64,000 nucleotides of DNA, taken from the NCBI RefSeq assembly GCF_000143415.4, contig NW_003314341.1:423165-487164 (forward strand), written 5' to 3'. The notes beneath the pieces are model-generated. The model made no database searches and had not been told where the DNA came from. It saw nothing but the letters and a program-made list of their open reading frames with translations. Made by a program: the position numbers and the translations under genes. The stretch is from Selaginella moellendorffii (taxonomy: Eukaryota > Streptophyta > Lycopodiopsida > Selaginellales > Selaginellaceae). Positions 1 to 12,415 of this stretch are shown here, in pieces; position 1 is the stretch's first letter, and each line of letters begins with the position of its first letter.

Positions 1-119
1 CCAACCACTTTTACCTTTCACCTTAGTTAAATTCCCTTACCAAGGTTTATGTTTATTGTACCATCTCCTACTTTGTTCTATTTGCATTCAACTACTCACT
101 ATATGAGTAATAGGGTGTT

Positions 120-430
120 AGCCATCTCTTCTATGGGGTTTCGCCTTAGTTCCAGGAGTTAGTATTTAGTTCAAGTTTTAAAACTTACTAAGTATAGAAT
201 CATTAAATTGTGAATTAAGGTATATAAATATCACTATGGTATTCAGGACACTCTCTATATTCCGTAAATATACCCATTAGTATATCTAGGCACTTACCAT
301 AAAAAGTATATAAGACTGAAATAGAACTAATATATGGGGTATAATAATGAGACATGGTACTATCACACATTAATATTAAGGGACTAGACTCAATATCATG
401 GGGGTTCTTAACAGTAGTAAATGTAAATAC
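120..430. repeat. Left copy of a diverged direct repeat
   Basis: This AT-rich stretch resembles 1880-2110 in the same orientation. Shared blocks include a word like aaacttactaagtatagaat, then (with gaps) ggacactctctatattcc, then a run like agtatataagact. The spacing of about 1.75 kb and non-coding content suggest old LTRs of an element other than the gypsy family described below, or a tandem duplication. I found no clean ends or target-site duplication. No gene is visible here. Confidence 0.4.
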
Positions 431-1879
431 AATGATAAGAAACTCATGTTATTAGCTTAATAATATTGGTCACTTGTATCCGCATTATTAGCATTTCCTC
501 AATTGGTGTCCTTTAGTTTTTGGGTGGAAGCCTTGGCATTAATAATGTCTTGTTGATGTAGTTGCAATTGTTGCAAATGTGACTTTGAGTATCAAAAGAT
601 ACTTATTAGTTAGTCCCTATGAACACTCTCTCCTTATTGCCATAATGATAGGAAGTCAATATTGCTGATTCCCTTTGTTGGTCTAAATTAGTTGAGAAAC
701 TAGCTAGGACATGTGCACATAGATCAGAAGGGCATAAAGAAGGAAATCCTAAATTATCATTAAGTCAAACATATTTCACACCTAGTAGCAAATATCACAA
801 CTATCTCATCTTTATTCTAGAGCATGGGCAACTATAGCTTGAACTTCCATTGGAACAATATCATCTCCCACAGGAAGTGGAGTTGAAGCACATGTAAATA
901 TAAGTGGGAGAAGGGATGTTTTATAGCATTGTATTAGTCAAAAAATATTGTCAAAGGTGGCTAGGGCAAATGTATGCATAAATCTCACAAGATTTTAATA
1001 GTGCTAGCTACAACATACCCAATTTGATTTGCTCTAACATATTGGGCTCTACACAAAATAAAAAACTTTGGAAGTAAATACCAAATTGCATAATTAACCC
1101 AAACAACTCTTGATAGAGATGATGCAATTGTTAGAAAGTATTGACATAGTTGTCAACATGTCCAAATGGGTGTTTGAAGATGTTTGAGAGAATATTGTAA
1201 TCCACATAAGTGGCTACACTAAAATCATTTTACCATTACAATGCCATCCCTTTGAGATATATGAGAAACTTAAGTAAACTATAGCATATATGGTTTAAAC
1301 AAACTTAAGCACATATAGCACCCTTTATCCTATGATGATTTATCATAGAATTACCATGAAGTGGAATTTAAACCCTCCATGTGCCACAAGTCACATACCA
1401 CATGCCATATACCACGTGTCTAAGGACAGTGGAGTGGAACCTGAGTTTTCAAGCCTTGGGCCACTAAATGAAGGAATAGAGTTAAACTCCTAAACTTGCA
1501 ATTAAGGAGTAAAGAAACCCGAGCATAAAACAACTCTTGAATGTTTATCCCAAGGAATGAAGGAACAGGAACATAGAGTAACTTGGAATAATGCTAGAAT
1601 ATTCAACATCCCAATGCCAAAATTAACATGCAAAACAGAGCCAAACGAAGTCTAGCACTATTTAAGTATACCGGTGGCTTAATGTGGGGATATAGGTATT
1701 CCATTAGCTAGCATGGTATGGAACTTGGGCTTAAATCATAGAACCAAGCCAAACATAGAACAAAGACAGGCACACAAACAAGAGCTAAACTATGCCTTAG
1801 GTTGGTCAACCATACTCAATTTACCTACTATCCCTACTATACATTTAAAACCCCCTACAAGCCCCCCCCAAGGAATGCA

Positions 1880-2110
1880 TGCTTTGGGATTTCACGCTAG
1901 TCACCTTTAGAACTAAGAGAATAAACTTGAAACTTACTGATTATGGAATGGCACTAAATTGCAAATTTGGACACGGGATTAACACCATTATGTTTAGGAC
2001 AATCTCTAGATTCCATAAATATGAAAAATTAGCAAATGTAAACACTTTCTATAAATAGTAATTAAGACTAACACAAAAGGCATGATAGCAAGGTGTTTGG
2101 TAGACATAGT
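1880..2110. repeat. Right copy of a diverged direct repeat
   Basis: Partner of the repeat at 120-430, same orientation, with several indels between the copies. It lies between the copy A gag remnant and the copy A LTR, so the two repeats bracket most of that remnant. It is non-coding and its nature is unknown. Confidence 0.4.
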
Positions 2111-2270
2111 AAGCTATCATCTAGCAAATATTAAGAAACCATTCTCAAAATTGCAGGGGTTCTTGTCAAACCAATGCAAGACAAAGCAAACAAGAATTAA
2201 CAAGCTAAATCAAGTATGCTTGGCTATATAGATACTTAGGAATTGTGCCTCTTTTTACCATCAATATAAG

Positions 2271-2446
2271 TGCATGGAATACATAAATGGAATAAAAAAA
2301 ATTCATATTTGATTAACTCAAACTTTAGCTTATATACAAAAGTGAGTGGTTTAGATTTAAATCAATCAAATGACTATCAAAATCTTATTATACTAATAAT
2401 AGTATATGGCACTGTAGCCATACAATTAAAACCTCTCTATCTCACA
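2271..2446 (-). repeat. 5' LTR of gypsy copy A
   Basis: On the plus strand it starts tgcatggaat and ends ctcaca, so on the element's own strand it runs TGTGAG...ATGCA with canonical TG and CA ends. It aligns with the LTRs of copies B and C over its whole length, sharing a TATA-like run, a block like actaatattagtatacggca and the terminal tgcatggaat. Confidence 0.65.
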
Positions 2447-3225
2447 CACACACAAATGTAATAAAATAATCAAGATAAGTAAATGCTGCCATGATTGATA
2501 ATGCTATATATTAGATATAAATTCAATTAAGTATATGTACTATTAATTAGAATTTTTATTCTATTTGAGTAATAAAAGAATCATATTATATACTTGATAT
2601 GTTTAAACATTTTTAAAAAGTACAGAAACTTCTTAAGGAGATTATATTTACAATATGATAATTTTACTCCAATTTCTTTGAAATTTACTTCTGAATCAGT
2701 TGGAAAATAAATTTAAAAAATAATAAGATGAGAATTAAAGATTGGTATATTATTATTTTAAAACTTCTTACAACTTATTTCTTTTTAATTTTTTGTAAAA
2801 TATTATCAACATGCTATTTTCCTCATCTGTTATAAAGAAAATAATAATTTGATCAAAGTTTTATATGCTAATCTGAATGTGAATTTTTAAGTGACAAAAA
2901 GTTTCTATAAAACCATTGAACTAGTTGATTGGGTAGTCCATATGTTTTACTACAAAGATTCATGCACAATATTGGTATATCAATATTTATAAAAACTAAA
3001 ATACCAGAAAATTCTATATAAGCTGAATCTCAATTAATTATTCTAATTAAAATAATTTATATATTTTAATGATAGATAGAGGTAAACTGTAATTCAATAT
3101 GAATAAACTTAATTTATATTTTCAGAAATATTATCATGTAAATTCTTTAAAAACTGGTATAATTAATATACTAAATTGAAGCCTATTTTAATGCAGGAGA
3201 ATGCCAAAACTGCTCATATTGTGAG
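2447..3225. other. AT-rich spacer without recognisable genes
   Basis: Very AT-rich sequence between gypsy copies A and B. No coding signal, tRNA, clear repeat or splice-site chain was seen. Confidence 0.6.
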
Positions 3226-3395
3226 TGCATGGAATATGGAAAAGGAATATGGAATATATGCATCTCAATTAGTTTATAAACCCTAGCTTATATACAGGAG
3301 CGAATGGTCCGAATTAAAACTAATCCGACGCCTACTAAAATCCCACTACACTAATATTAGTATACGGCATCGTAACCGTACACTTAGACTTCACA
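3226..3395 (-). repeat. 3' LTR of gypsy copy B
   Basis: About 170 bp, with TG and CA ends on the element strand. It is preceded on that strand by a purine tract at about 3396-3410. It is similar to, but clearly diverged from, the 5' LTR at 8458-8611, so the insertion is old. Confidence 0.7.
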
Positions 3396-4068
3396 TCATC
3401 CCCTCATTTCAGAATAATGGAAGACCATCAGGGTTCTCTCATAGATGGGCTGAGATCTAGAGGAACATTAAGAGGAGGTATCGGTAGGTGGTGCCAATTG
3501 TTCATGATCCCTTTGTACGAAGTGTTTCAATCACTTCACATGCATAATTTATAAAGGATCAGCCTGCTAGACATCAAGCTGAACCTCATAAACTTACGGT
3601 TCAACTTGCTGCAACACTTGATACAATCTTTTCCATTGAGTAAGGAGCCCCCTAAATAATCATGTACTATAAGATGGGGAAAACATACTAACACCAAGTA
3701 TCCAATTTATACTCCATAGATGAATGATGATGGGAGTTGTAATGTCATTGTTATCCCATTTGTACGTGGCCTAGATGTTTGGCAGACTTTGCTCAGACAA
3801 ATGGAAGAATACTTATCAAATATTGATCCCACGATCTAGTATCGGCAACTCGTAGCAATCACAAAGGTAAACCCAACTCTATTAGTAATATGGGATTATG
3901 ACTATATAAGAGTTTATATGGTGAAGCACCAATAGAACTTTGCACCTCTATGACATATGCATACCGAAGATACGGTAAATAACCATCCCAATTTAAATGT
4001 TGAAAGTTCACATACTTTGTGATCATCCTTTTAAATGTCCGAACAAGCTATTCCGCCAAACCTTCTAA

Positions 4069-6341
4069 CTATGAATGATAAACACTCATGAAAGTGTAAC
4101 ATACCCCCAACCGAGACGTCAAAACATGAAATGCCTTAGCCATAAATGCAGGACCATTATCCAAAAGTATCCACTCTAAACAAGAATGTTGGAACACCTC
4201 TTGATTAAGGAAGAAGTATCCAACAACAGTTGTAAAGGTGCTAGCAAAAGCACCAACTTCCACCCAGTGAGTCAATTAGTCAGAAGCAATAATAACATAT
4301 TCATTGCTAGCAATCGATCGTGAAAAAGGTCTCATAAGATCAAATGCCACCAACTCAAATGGACGGGAAACTATAATTAACCCCAACTGTCCTTCTACAG
4401 TATGAGGGGGAGTATTATTAGTTTGGCACCAAATGCAGCTACACATATACCGGATAACATCATGTCACATCTCCGGCTAATAGAAAGACCTATGAAACTT
4501 CTCGGTCACACAACGATGTTTTATATGCCCGCCTAAAACAGGAGAATCATGGTAGGCATGAAGAAACCATGGAATAAAGATTGAAGGCACCACTAGCCAT
4601 AAATGATCATCAGGATCCATCCTCACAAAATAAAGATGGTTGTCTTCAAAACAATATTGAGAATGTAAATGCCGAAATGGCAAGTCATCAGCAAGTGATA
4701 CAAGATTCTCAAACCTATCTCGAAGCCTTCAAATCCATGGGTCAATCTTTTGAACCTCGTAAACCTCGTCAAGGAAAGGTAGATTTTGCTCTACACCTTG
4801 TGGACACTGAACGTCAAGTACAACAACCACCGACGGCATAAAATCCTCATTAAAAAAACCCATAGATGCTAGAATAATAGGCTCATCAGAAACATGAGAA
4901 AAGAGTAAAGAAGGAAGAGGAGCTCAAGAAAGGGCATCAGCATTAGCCATAGAACTCCCCAAATGATGAACAACATCAAAATCATATATTTGAAGCTTCA
5001 AAACCCACCGAGCAGTACAACCAACCAAGTTTTTCTGTTTCGATAATGAAGTAATAGCAACATGATCACCTTCTAGTAACATTTGAGAACCATGTAAATA
5101 TATATAAAGTTTCTTAAAACCCCAAACTACTGCTAAACACTTTTTTGTTGTGGAGTAGTTCACATTCACTAGTTGTAATGTATAGTTTATATATGCAATA
5201 GGATGGTGTTGACCAAGCACACTCAGGCCCTTTTGCATCAATACACCTTCAAGATTAATATTAAAAGCATCCATACGTAAAATGAAAGGTCGAGTGTAGG
5301 CAGGATATGCTAAAACCAAAGGAATCATCAATAGCTCTTTGAGATCCATAAACGCCTACACACAATCCGAAGACCAAATGAAAAATGACGTTGATGACTT
5401 TAGCAATGCTCGCAATGATGCAATGCAATCAAAAAGATGATCCACAAAACAATTGAAATATTGCACCTTGCCTAAGAAGCATTGCATATTATTCACACAC
5501 TTTGAAGTAGAGAACTTTAGAATAGCTACAAGTTTGTTGGGATCAACTTGTAAACCCTCACGAAAAATATAGTACCCAAGATAAGTTGTGTCCTTGGATC
5601 TAAACATGCACTTCAACCACTTCAGCTTTAAACCAACGCCCCGTAGCTGATCCAACACTTTACAAACATCACAGATGTGTTCCTCTCACATCCCCTCCAA
5701 ATGGATCAAAACATCATTAATGAAGTCAACAATCACTTCTAACATATCATAAAAAATTTCATCCATCATCCGCTAGAAAGTCGGTAAAGCATTGTTCAAA
5801 CCAAATGGCATCACCAAGAACTCATATAAACCAAATAGTGTACGAAAAATAATTTTAGGAATATCTTCTTCGGCCATCATTATTTGCCAATACCTAGAAA
5901 TAAAATCTAGCTTGGTGATCAACAATTTCTCTTCAGACAATCCAAGAGATCAATAATGTGAGGAAGAGGGTACACGTCCAAGATTGTCACTTCGTTTAAC
6001 AAACAATAGTCGATGCAAAATCAAATACTCCCATCATGCTTTGTCACAAGATGAGGTTTACATACCCAAGGACTATGCAACTTTTGAATAACACATTTTT
6101 CCAACATCTTCTTGACATTTGTATGTAAAATTTTAATCTCTTTGGGTGATTGATGATGAATAGGAACCTTGATTAGACAAACATCCTTAGTTGGAATTGG
6201 ATGACATGTGGCAATCTTGGTTCCAGACGATAAGTCAAATTCAAAGAGGTCGACATACTCCTTTATGAGCCGGTCAACCACTGCAACACAAAGATTGTTG
6301 GAAGGATCTAAAAAGGGAAGAGTGGAACAAGACAGAAACAT
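4069..6341 (-). pseudogene. Degenerate gypsy pol (RT, RNase H, integrase)
   Basis: Broken frames on the minus strand carry, in order: the reverse transcriptase N-terminus (6341-6021, ending in a frame with SPWVCKPHLVTKHDGSI); fingers/palm in shifted frames (6020-5660); thumb/connection (5658-5356, with TTYLGYYI); RNase H (5349-4924, with FILRMDAF where active copies have a catalytic Asp, and a late NADALS); the HHCC-type zinc-binding segment (4683-4477); and the integrase core (4275-4069, with LDNGPAFMAKAFH). Each piece is separated by stops or frameshifts, so no functional polyprotein can be made. Related pieces occur in the same order in copy C at 33.5-35.9 kb. Confidence 0.85.
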
Positions 6342-6939
6342 GGAAGGAAGTAGTAGAGAGACAAAAGTAATGGAAGCAAAGGTAAAAACAAAGGGACAAA
6401 AAGGTAAAGAAGTGAAAGGAATGGATAAAATATAAAAAAGTATGAGACAAAGGGGAGAAGCCTCAAAGTCACACTTAACATGATTGCGCTGTAACTAATC
6501 CATACCAAAGATGAGGTCAAAAGCTTAACTCAACACCACTTGCAATGATTGCAACCCAAGCTCGAGATCACCCACATGCACAACTAAGTTTGCCTCATCC
6601 CGTGCACATGCATGTGTATGACCATTGCCATAAAGAATGAAAACTGGCTCTACTACATGACACAAGTGTAGACGACAATGTGTGGTAACAAATCAAGCAA
6701 TAAAAGATAAACTTGAACTTGTATCAACCAATACGAAGAAAATAATATGAGACCTTTTGTTATAAAAACGAGCTTAAAAAGTAAACATTGAATGAACTGG
6801 TGCCAAGTAAACCCTTGATAATACTCCCAAAAGAAAGATAGAAGGGTCATTAACTTATTTGCACAAGGTCCCTCCATTACTCACACAACTCCTCATTTCT
6901 CAAATGCATCTCGGTGTCCAAACCTTCCATTGCAGCAGC

Positions 6940-7340
6940 ACCAACAGGACATTGTTAACGCTAAGGTCTCCACCCAGGAAATGGAGGCTACCAATCTGGA
7001 AAATATCGACAATGCCGATAAGTGTGACCAACTTCATCATATGCTTAGCAGCAAAAATCACGGCCACAACTACGTCATCACATTTATCCTTGGACTCAAG
7101 CAGTAGCAGCATCAACCTCCATTGAAACAGGACTTTCACCCACAGGAAGTGGAGTTGAAAGATATGCAGTGAGAAGTGGAAGAGATGACATATTATAACG
7201 TTGTGCCAAGCAAAGAGCATTGTTAAGGGTTTCTGGAGCAAGTGCATGCACAAATCTAACAAAATCTTGACAAAGTGCTAGCCACAACATTACTAACTTG
7301 ATCCGCTTCAACATATTTGACTCTGCACAAAACAAGAGGC
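6940..7340 (-). pseudogene. Degenerate gypsy gag with zinc knuckle
   Basis: On the minus strand 7335-7096 gives a gag C-terminal segment (ALAPETLNNALCLAQRYN and a following leucine-rich stretch). After a frameshift comes a knuckle remnant that reads ...EVGHTYRHC, matching the G-H-x4-C half of a CCHC zinc knuckle. The first cysteine pair is damaged. Copy C has the same layout at about 32.6-32.9 kb. Confidence 0.65.
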
Positions 7341-8457
7341 TTCATAAACAAATGCCAAATTGCATCACCAACTTAGATGGCCTTTAAAAAAACTGATGCA
7401 ATTGTTAGAAGGCATCATCACAATCATTGGCATGTCTGAATATGCATTTAAAAACGTCTGGGAAAACACTCCAATCCCCACAAGTGGCTACACTCAAACC
7501 ATTGTACCATTTTAGCACCATCCCTTGGAGACACGTGGGAAACTCACACAAACATCAAGCATCATCCTAAGAATGATATATGGCAATCACTGTGAAGTGA
7601 TCAAATCAATAATATATATCATCTCCAGGATTCACATAAAAGAACTCTGGCCAAACATGAGGATTGGCACCAAGAGTAAAAAGAGTTGTACCATGTGTTA
7701 TGAATGTCACCATCAACTAAGTTTGGTTGTTTATAACACAACCTATCTCTCTCCCTTTAAACCAACTGGAAAAGGGACAATTGCTTGATAAAAGAGATGT
7801 CCTATAGTGGATACCTTTGTCTATAAATGCTCCATCAAGAGAAAGGAAATATGCATGGATGCATAATATGTACGATTTCAAACTTAATAGTAAGAATATA
7901 CCTTGCTAAAGGGGATATTATATTTTTAAGTAGCTACAAATCAATGGGAATCGAACTCATACAATTTGCTCCGATACCACATGTAACACACCCTATCTCT
8001 CTTTCCTTAAGCAAACTAAAAAAGGGGCAATTGCTTAATGAGAGAGCCCTTAGTGGCTATTTTATCCCTATTTATCCCCTAAAATTCCAAGGATCCACAA
8101 TGGCAATATATCCAAATCTCATCCCATAATCACATGCGCTACATTGTTCAATTGCAAAATCACATAGCATCAAGCAATTGCACTAACTACTGCTCTAAAG
8201 TCAAAGGAGGAGGAAATTGCTACTCTACCATAAAGATGAATGAAAAGGAAAAAGCAAAATTAGAGAAATGAAAAAAAGCTAAAAAAAAAGGAAGATCTAG
8301 ACCATACAAAAGCTAAATTTAAACTAAAATCCTGAAAGGAAAGAACAAAAGAAAAGAAATGGAAAGCTAGATCTAGACAATGTGAAAGCTAAATCTAAAC
8401 CAAAATCCCAAATCCAAGCACTCCTCAGAGACAATCAAAAGTACCCCTCAACTCGAG

Positions 8458-8611
8458 TGCATGGAATATGGAAAAGGAATATAGAAAAAGTGCATCTTAA
8501 TTAACCCAAAAATCTTCAAATAGTCTGGATTGAAACCAATTTGATGACTACCAAAACCCCATTACACTAATATTAGTATACGGCATCATAGCGGTACACT
8601 TAGACCTCACA
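8458..8611 (-). repeat. 5' LTR of gypsy copy B
   Basis: 154 bp, with TG and CA ends on the element strand. It shares with the 3' LTR a block like actaatattagtatacggca and the terminal tgcatggaatatggaaaagg. Such short LTRs are unusual for an autonomous gypsy element. Confidence 0.7.
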
Positions 8612-9548
8612 ACATCATATGAGTATTAAATATTATAATGTATTTCTGATAAAAAGGTGTATATAAGATTTTCATGGGAACTCACAGCAAGGAACTCACA
8701 CAATATACTCAACTGCAAAAACATTTGGGAAAATGCTTTAATACTCAATATTAGACTTTAAAGATTTTATTATTGAGAAAGAGAAATATTCTCAACCTAT
8801 ATCCAAATCAATTTGAATATGATAATAAACGTTTAACTCCATAAAAATTATAAGTAATTTGTGATTAATTTTCTGAAAGAAGAAACTTACAAAATACCAA
8901 AACACAAAATTGCTAGACAAGATGAAAGATTGGTTGGGGAAAGAATAGATACAGAAGACGAATTTAGATATAAATTCAATTACTATCTTGCCCAACTCAT
9001 CCTCAAAACTATCAAAATTCCCATCAGACAAAGGGAGTCCACTTATGTTTTTAAAAATTTCTTCTTATAAACTTAATACGAATTTTATGCATAAAATAAT
9101 GTCTCACATTAATTAGAGATGGTAATAGATCAAAGACAAGAAACATCCCCACAAAAAAATAACATACTAAGGATAGGAATAGCATTAATATAGTCATGCC
9201 CCATAACACATCCAAAGCCTCAATCCAAAAATGATATAACAATAGGAACAATAGGAACAGTCTCAGTCATGAGCTGGAATCTATCTATGGTGGCTCTTCT
9301 TTCCTAGAATACTAAACTAGAATGAAATCCTTAGCCAGTGGATTCTATATTTGAGAGTAATGACTTATATATATATATATATAAACACACACACACAAAA
9401 ATAGTGTCATTATACATTACTTTGAATTGTATTTTTTATTTTAAAAAATGTAATATGTTACTTACATCTAAAATACATGAATGATATACATATTCACTGA
9501 AAATTTTAAAGTTTTGTTAGATTTCTTCATTTGTAAGACAAACGCCTT
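8612..9548. other. AT-rich intergenic region with AT/AC microsatellite
   Basis: No gene can be supported. A (TA)n(AC)n microsatellite lies near 9367-9400. Short frames in this stretch have no recognisable content. Confidence 0.5.
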
Positions 9549-10007
9549 TCAAAGTAAGCAACAAAACCCCTCATCGTTATTGACATGCTGATCTGCTTTC
9601 TCGTGCTTAGTTTGTGAGAGCAACTCATCTCTTGAGATCTCAATATCGACATACATGGAACCATCTAAAATTGTCAGCTTTGCACCCGTGAAACCTTGGC
9701 TGATGCATCTGTCCCAAAGCTCTTGAAGTGCTTCTGCAAAATCATCTACTGTAAGCCTATGTACATGGCGAATGTGAAGAAAGACTCCAAAGTTTCCATG
9801 TATACCAACATAGAGATCTGGCCTAAAATTATTCGCAATGAAACTCCTCCAGGCAGCTGCAGCTCCCGCACAATAGTCTTCCTGGTGAGTTCTCTGGTGC
9901 CTATAACCTACACATTGACGATATGACAAATTTGAATAAGCAATGGATTCAATGGCGAGATTAAAGACCAGGAGTGACAGTAACATATACATTTTGGTTG
10001 CAAACAT
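9549..10007 (-). CDS. Small secreted-type protein, paralogue 1 of an unrecognised family
   Basis: An intronless gene of up to 152 residues. I do not recognise the family. A hydrophobic N-terminus (about residues 6-25) looks like a signal peptide. The mature part carries a CVG motif, QRTHQEDYC, an alanine-rich helix (AAAAWRSF), a central strand-like segment, LTVDDFAEALQELWDRC and QGFTGAKLT, and it ends NNDEGFCCLL. It is clearly homologous to the genes at 12416-12853 and 13462-13905, and their shared ends support the frame. The true start may be the sixth codon (9992), because a TATA-like AAATAAATA lies at 10021-10030, about 30 bases upstream of that codon. There are five cysteines, with two at the C-terminus forming a CaaX-like CCLL tail. 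Function unknown. Confidence 0.8.
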   Translation of the reverse strand: MFATKMYMLLSLLVFNLAIESIAYSNLSYRQCVGYRHQRTHQEDYCAGAAAAWRSFIANNFRPDLYVGIHGNFGVFLHIRHVHRLTVDDFAEALQELWDRCISQGFTGAKLTILDGSMYVDIEISRDELLSQTKHEKADQHVNNDEGFCCLL

Positions 10008-10653
10008 GTGAGAAATAATCTATTTATTTGACTGTGTCCTCAATTATCAGAAGGAAAAGTCAAGGCACAATAATTTCTTTCCAAAATTCCAAAATTTAGG
10101 CAAGCATATTCGTGTGTTTTGGAACCTCCATCTTAGCTTGATTGCAACAGCAAGGAAAGCTCAGCAAAGTCGTTATATCGTAAGCTACTCATATCTTTCA
10201 CGGTTTCCTCAGTTGTCTCAAAACAATACTACACCTTAGAAGAGCGGAGAACATAAAAAAAAAAAAAAAAAATCAGTTTTGTGTGTCAGGGGGGCGAGGG
10301 AGCGCCCAGTGCTCGAGGCAGAGGAGCTTTCACGCATCACACAGCCCCCCCGTGAGCACACTGCTGCCGGAAAAAAGACTTGTCGGCATACCTGTCCGCC
10401 TCAAAGAGTGATAGAAAAGAAGAAAAACTTACACACGAAAAACCATCAAACTTGAATTTCCGTAGATCTCTTCCAGTAGGTACAAACTCTTACTGACCAT
10501 GCTTTGTTTTTGTCTCTGCTCTCTCCTCCTCAAAAGAATTGAAGACCACAGTTAGTTAATGGTATCTGGTGGATAGTACCAGTTTCATAGATAGTTGTTT
10601 GTCGCCTTAAGGATTATTGCACCCCCTTCGCTTCTGTTTTGTGTGTCCCGGCG
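10008..10653. other. Intergenic, 3' side of the ROP gene
   Basis: It holds an A17 tract at about 10255-10272 and a GC-rich patch after it. The right part is probably 3' UTR of the minus-strand ROP gene. Plus-strand frames at 10595-10903 are antisense shadows of ROP exons. Confidence 0.5.
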
Positions 10654-11627
10654 TCACAGCACTGTACAGCCCCGTTGCTTCTTCTTTCGTTTCTTCTGCT
10701 TTGGAGGTTGCAACACCACCTTGATTGCCGCGTCGAACACAGCTTTCACATTCTGGGGCACCAAAACGAAGGGTGTTTTAGAAAGATGTGCCTCAAACGA
10801 GGGCCGAGCCAAACCTGCTGCGTCTTTGAGCTACACTCGATGTAGGCAGCCGCCCCGATTTGCTTCCTCAGCTCTTCGCCCTGCAGCATCACGTGGCTTA
10901 TAAATTCAGTAAAGAGTCGAGACAAGCAAAGGTGTTATGACCTGTGCAGTGGTAATAGCTGTAGCACCCGGATGATCGTTAAAGAAGTGCTTGTCATCCC
11001 TGAGATCTGAGAGCAAAACAACACTTCCGTTAGCAGCAATTACAACGGAGAAAGGATGACGTTAATCTTACCCAGCTTTGTACCCACAAGGATGACAGGC
11101 ACGGTAGAAGCATAATGTCTCAGCTCCGGAATCCACTACAAGACGAAGAAACAAATTTAGAAAATGCGAGGCGAAAAGCAAACCATTGTAACCTTCTTCG
11201 AGATGTTTTCATAGCTGGCCCTGCTGATAAGGGAAAAGGCCAAGAGGAAAACATCGGCTCCTCTATAGCTGAGGGGCCTCAAGCGGTTGTAATCTTCTTG
11301 ACCTGCGTGACGAAGCAGCCAGAGATGAGAGATTGATTCATCCTCAAATCAAACACAGATTTTTTTTTGACGAACCAGCAGTGTCCCAGAGCCCAAGGTT
11401 GACAGTGTTGCCATCGACAACCACATTGGCGCTGAAGTTATCAAAAACAGTGGGAACGTAATCCTGTTGATGAACGATCCCAGCCCAAGAGAGTTAGAGA
11501 AAAAGGAAAGAACAAAACGAAATCTCACAGTGGGGAAAGTGTTGCTCGTGTATGAAATGAGCATGCAAGTCTTGCCCACCGCACCATCTCCGACGGTAAC
11601 GCACTTGATAAATCTTGAAGTGCTCAT
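10654..11627 (-). CDS. ROP (Rho of plants) small GTPase, type I, prenylated
   Basis: A Rho-family GTPase that switches between GDP and GTP at the plasma membrane to steer polar growth, actin and NADPH oxidase in plants. Seven exons read on the minus strand: 11529-11627, 11376-11463, 11193-11302, 11072-11135, 10942-11006, 10815-10880 and 10654-10752, which sum to 591 bp and 196 residues, the usual ROP length. The product shows the P-loop GDGAVGKT (about 12-19), effector region [18 protein letters not shown], the plant-specific insert region, the G4 motif TKLD and the ECSSKT motif. It ends with a lysine-rich stretch ([11 protein letters not shown]) and CTVL, a CaaX box for geranylgeranylation, which defines a type I ROP. 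All catalytic residues appear intact. Confidence 0.95.
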
Positions 11628-12415
11628 GATTCTCCTCTTGCCCCTTTCCTTCGAGATTTTTTTTCTTTCTTCTCCCTCGCTCTGCTAAGCAAGAACCAGC
11701 CAAGCGCCTCTTCTTTCCTCCCGCATTTATTCCCCTAGAAACCAAAACCTACCCCACTGCCGCTCCTCCTCCTCGCGGGAGCTACTGCATTGCATTGCTC
11801 CAAGAAATTCCCCAATGCCGTGACCTAGATCTGTCACTGGAGCTGGATTGCTTGCAACCGACGCCGGAGAGCAAGGAGAGAAATCTTCCAATCTTCCAAA
11901 CCAAGCGCGTGGATCTGCGCCTCGGCCGGCGCCTAGAGAGGAAGAAGGGCAAAGCGGACGAGATGGAGGACAAAAACTTAACTCTTTATGTGAGTGTGTG
12001 CGTTGTTCTTCTACTATACCTCGTCTTTGAAGCGTGGAAAGAGAGGGGAAAGAAAGTGGAAAGAAATGGGGGTTGTGATGGGTAAAAGAAAGAGCTTTGG
12101 CGTTTGTTTTTAAATGAAAGAGAAACTCTCCTCCCAAGTGGTTGCCGTTGGGCCAGTGGTGTACGGTCAGGATTGGGACGCTTTTTGTTTTTTAAAAAGG
12201 GCCCAAATTTTCTTTCATGACTTGGAAAGGTGGCGCCAATGGATTCATTTGACTGATGTTTGCAAGTCACTCCAACAACATTGGGTGGGCTCCAATTTCC
12301 AAACCATATGATAACAATTTCTCTTATTCTTAGTAACATTCTTCCTTCCCAAGGCTCTAAAAGATACATGTGTACTCTACTCAAGGTAGGAGAATATGCG
12401 GATAATGGGTGTGGC
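11628..12415. other. 5' UTR/promoter region of the ROP gene
   Basis: Pyrimidine-rich on the minus strand immediately upstream of the ROP start codon, consistent with a long leader, perhaps with a leader intron. Overlapping frames on both strands (up to 174 codons) have biased composition and no recognisable domain, so I do not call genes here. Confidence 0.5.

Larger units (their letters stand above)
780..2446 (-). mobile_element. Ty3/gypsy retrotransposon copy A, decayed 5' part (LTR and gag)
   Basis: The segment 780-1350 matches, with many changes and small gaps, the gag and zinc-knuckle region of copy B at about 7100-7540. Recognisable shared words are cccacaggaagtggagttga and aagtggctacact. 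The 5' LTR of the same family lies at 2271-2446. Orientation is minus. No reading frame survives; the 63- and 65-codon frames in this area are chance. This copy is more eroded than copy B, so it inserted earlier or has been under no constraint for longer. Its 3' part is missing or lies left of the window. Confidence 0.6.
3226..8611 (-). mobile_element. Ty3/gypsy LTR retrotransposon copy B, full-length but inactive
   Basis: A complete but dead element of about 5.4 kb on the minus strand, bounded by short LTRs at 8458-8611 (5') and 3226-3395 (3'). Order on the element strand is gag with a CCHC-type knuckle, protease region, reverse transcriptase, RNase H, zinc-binding domain and integrase, which is the Ty3/gypsy order (integrase after RNase H). 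A purine-rich tract (ATGAGGGGATGA) sits directly before the 3' LTR, as expected for a polypurine tract. No convincing tRNA-complementary primer site follows the 5' LTR. Frames are broken by stops and frameshifts throughout. It belongs to the same family as copies A and C. Confidence 0.85.
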
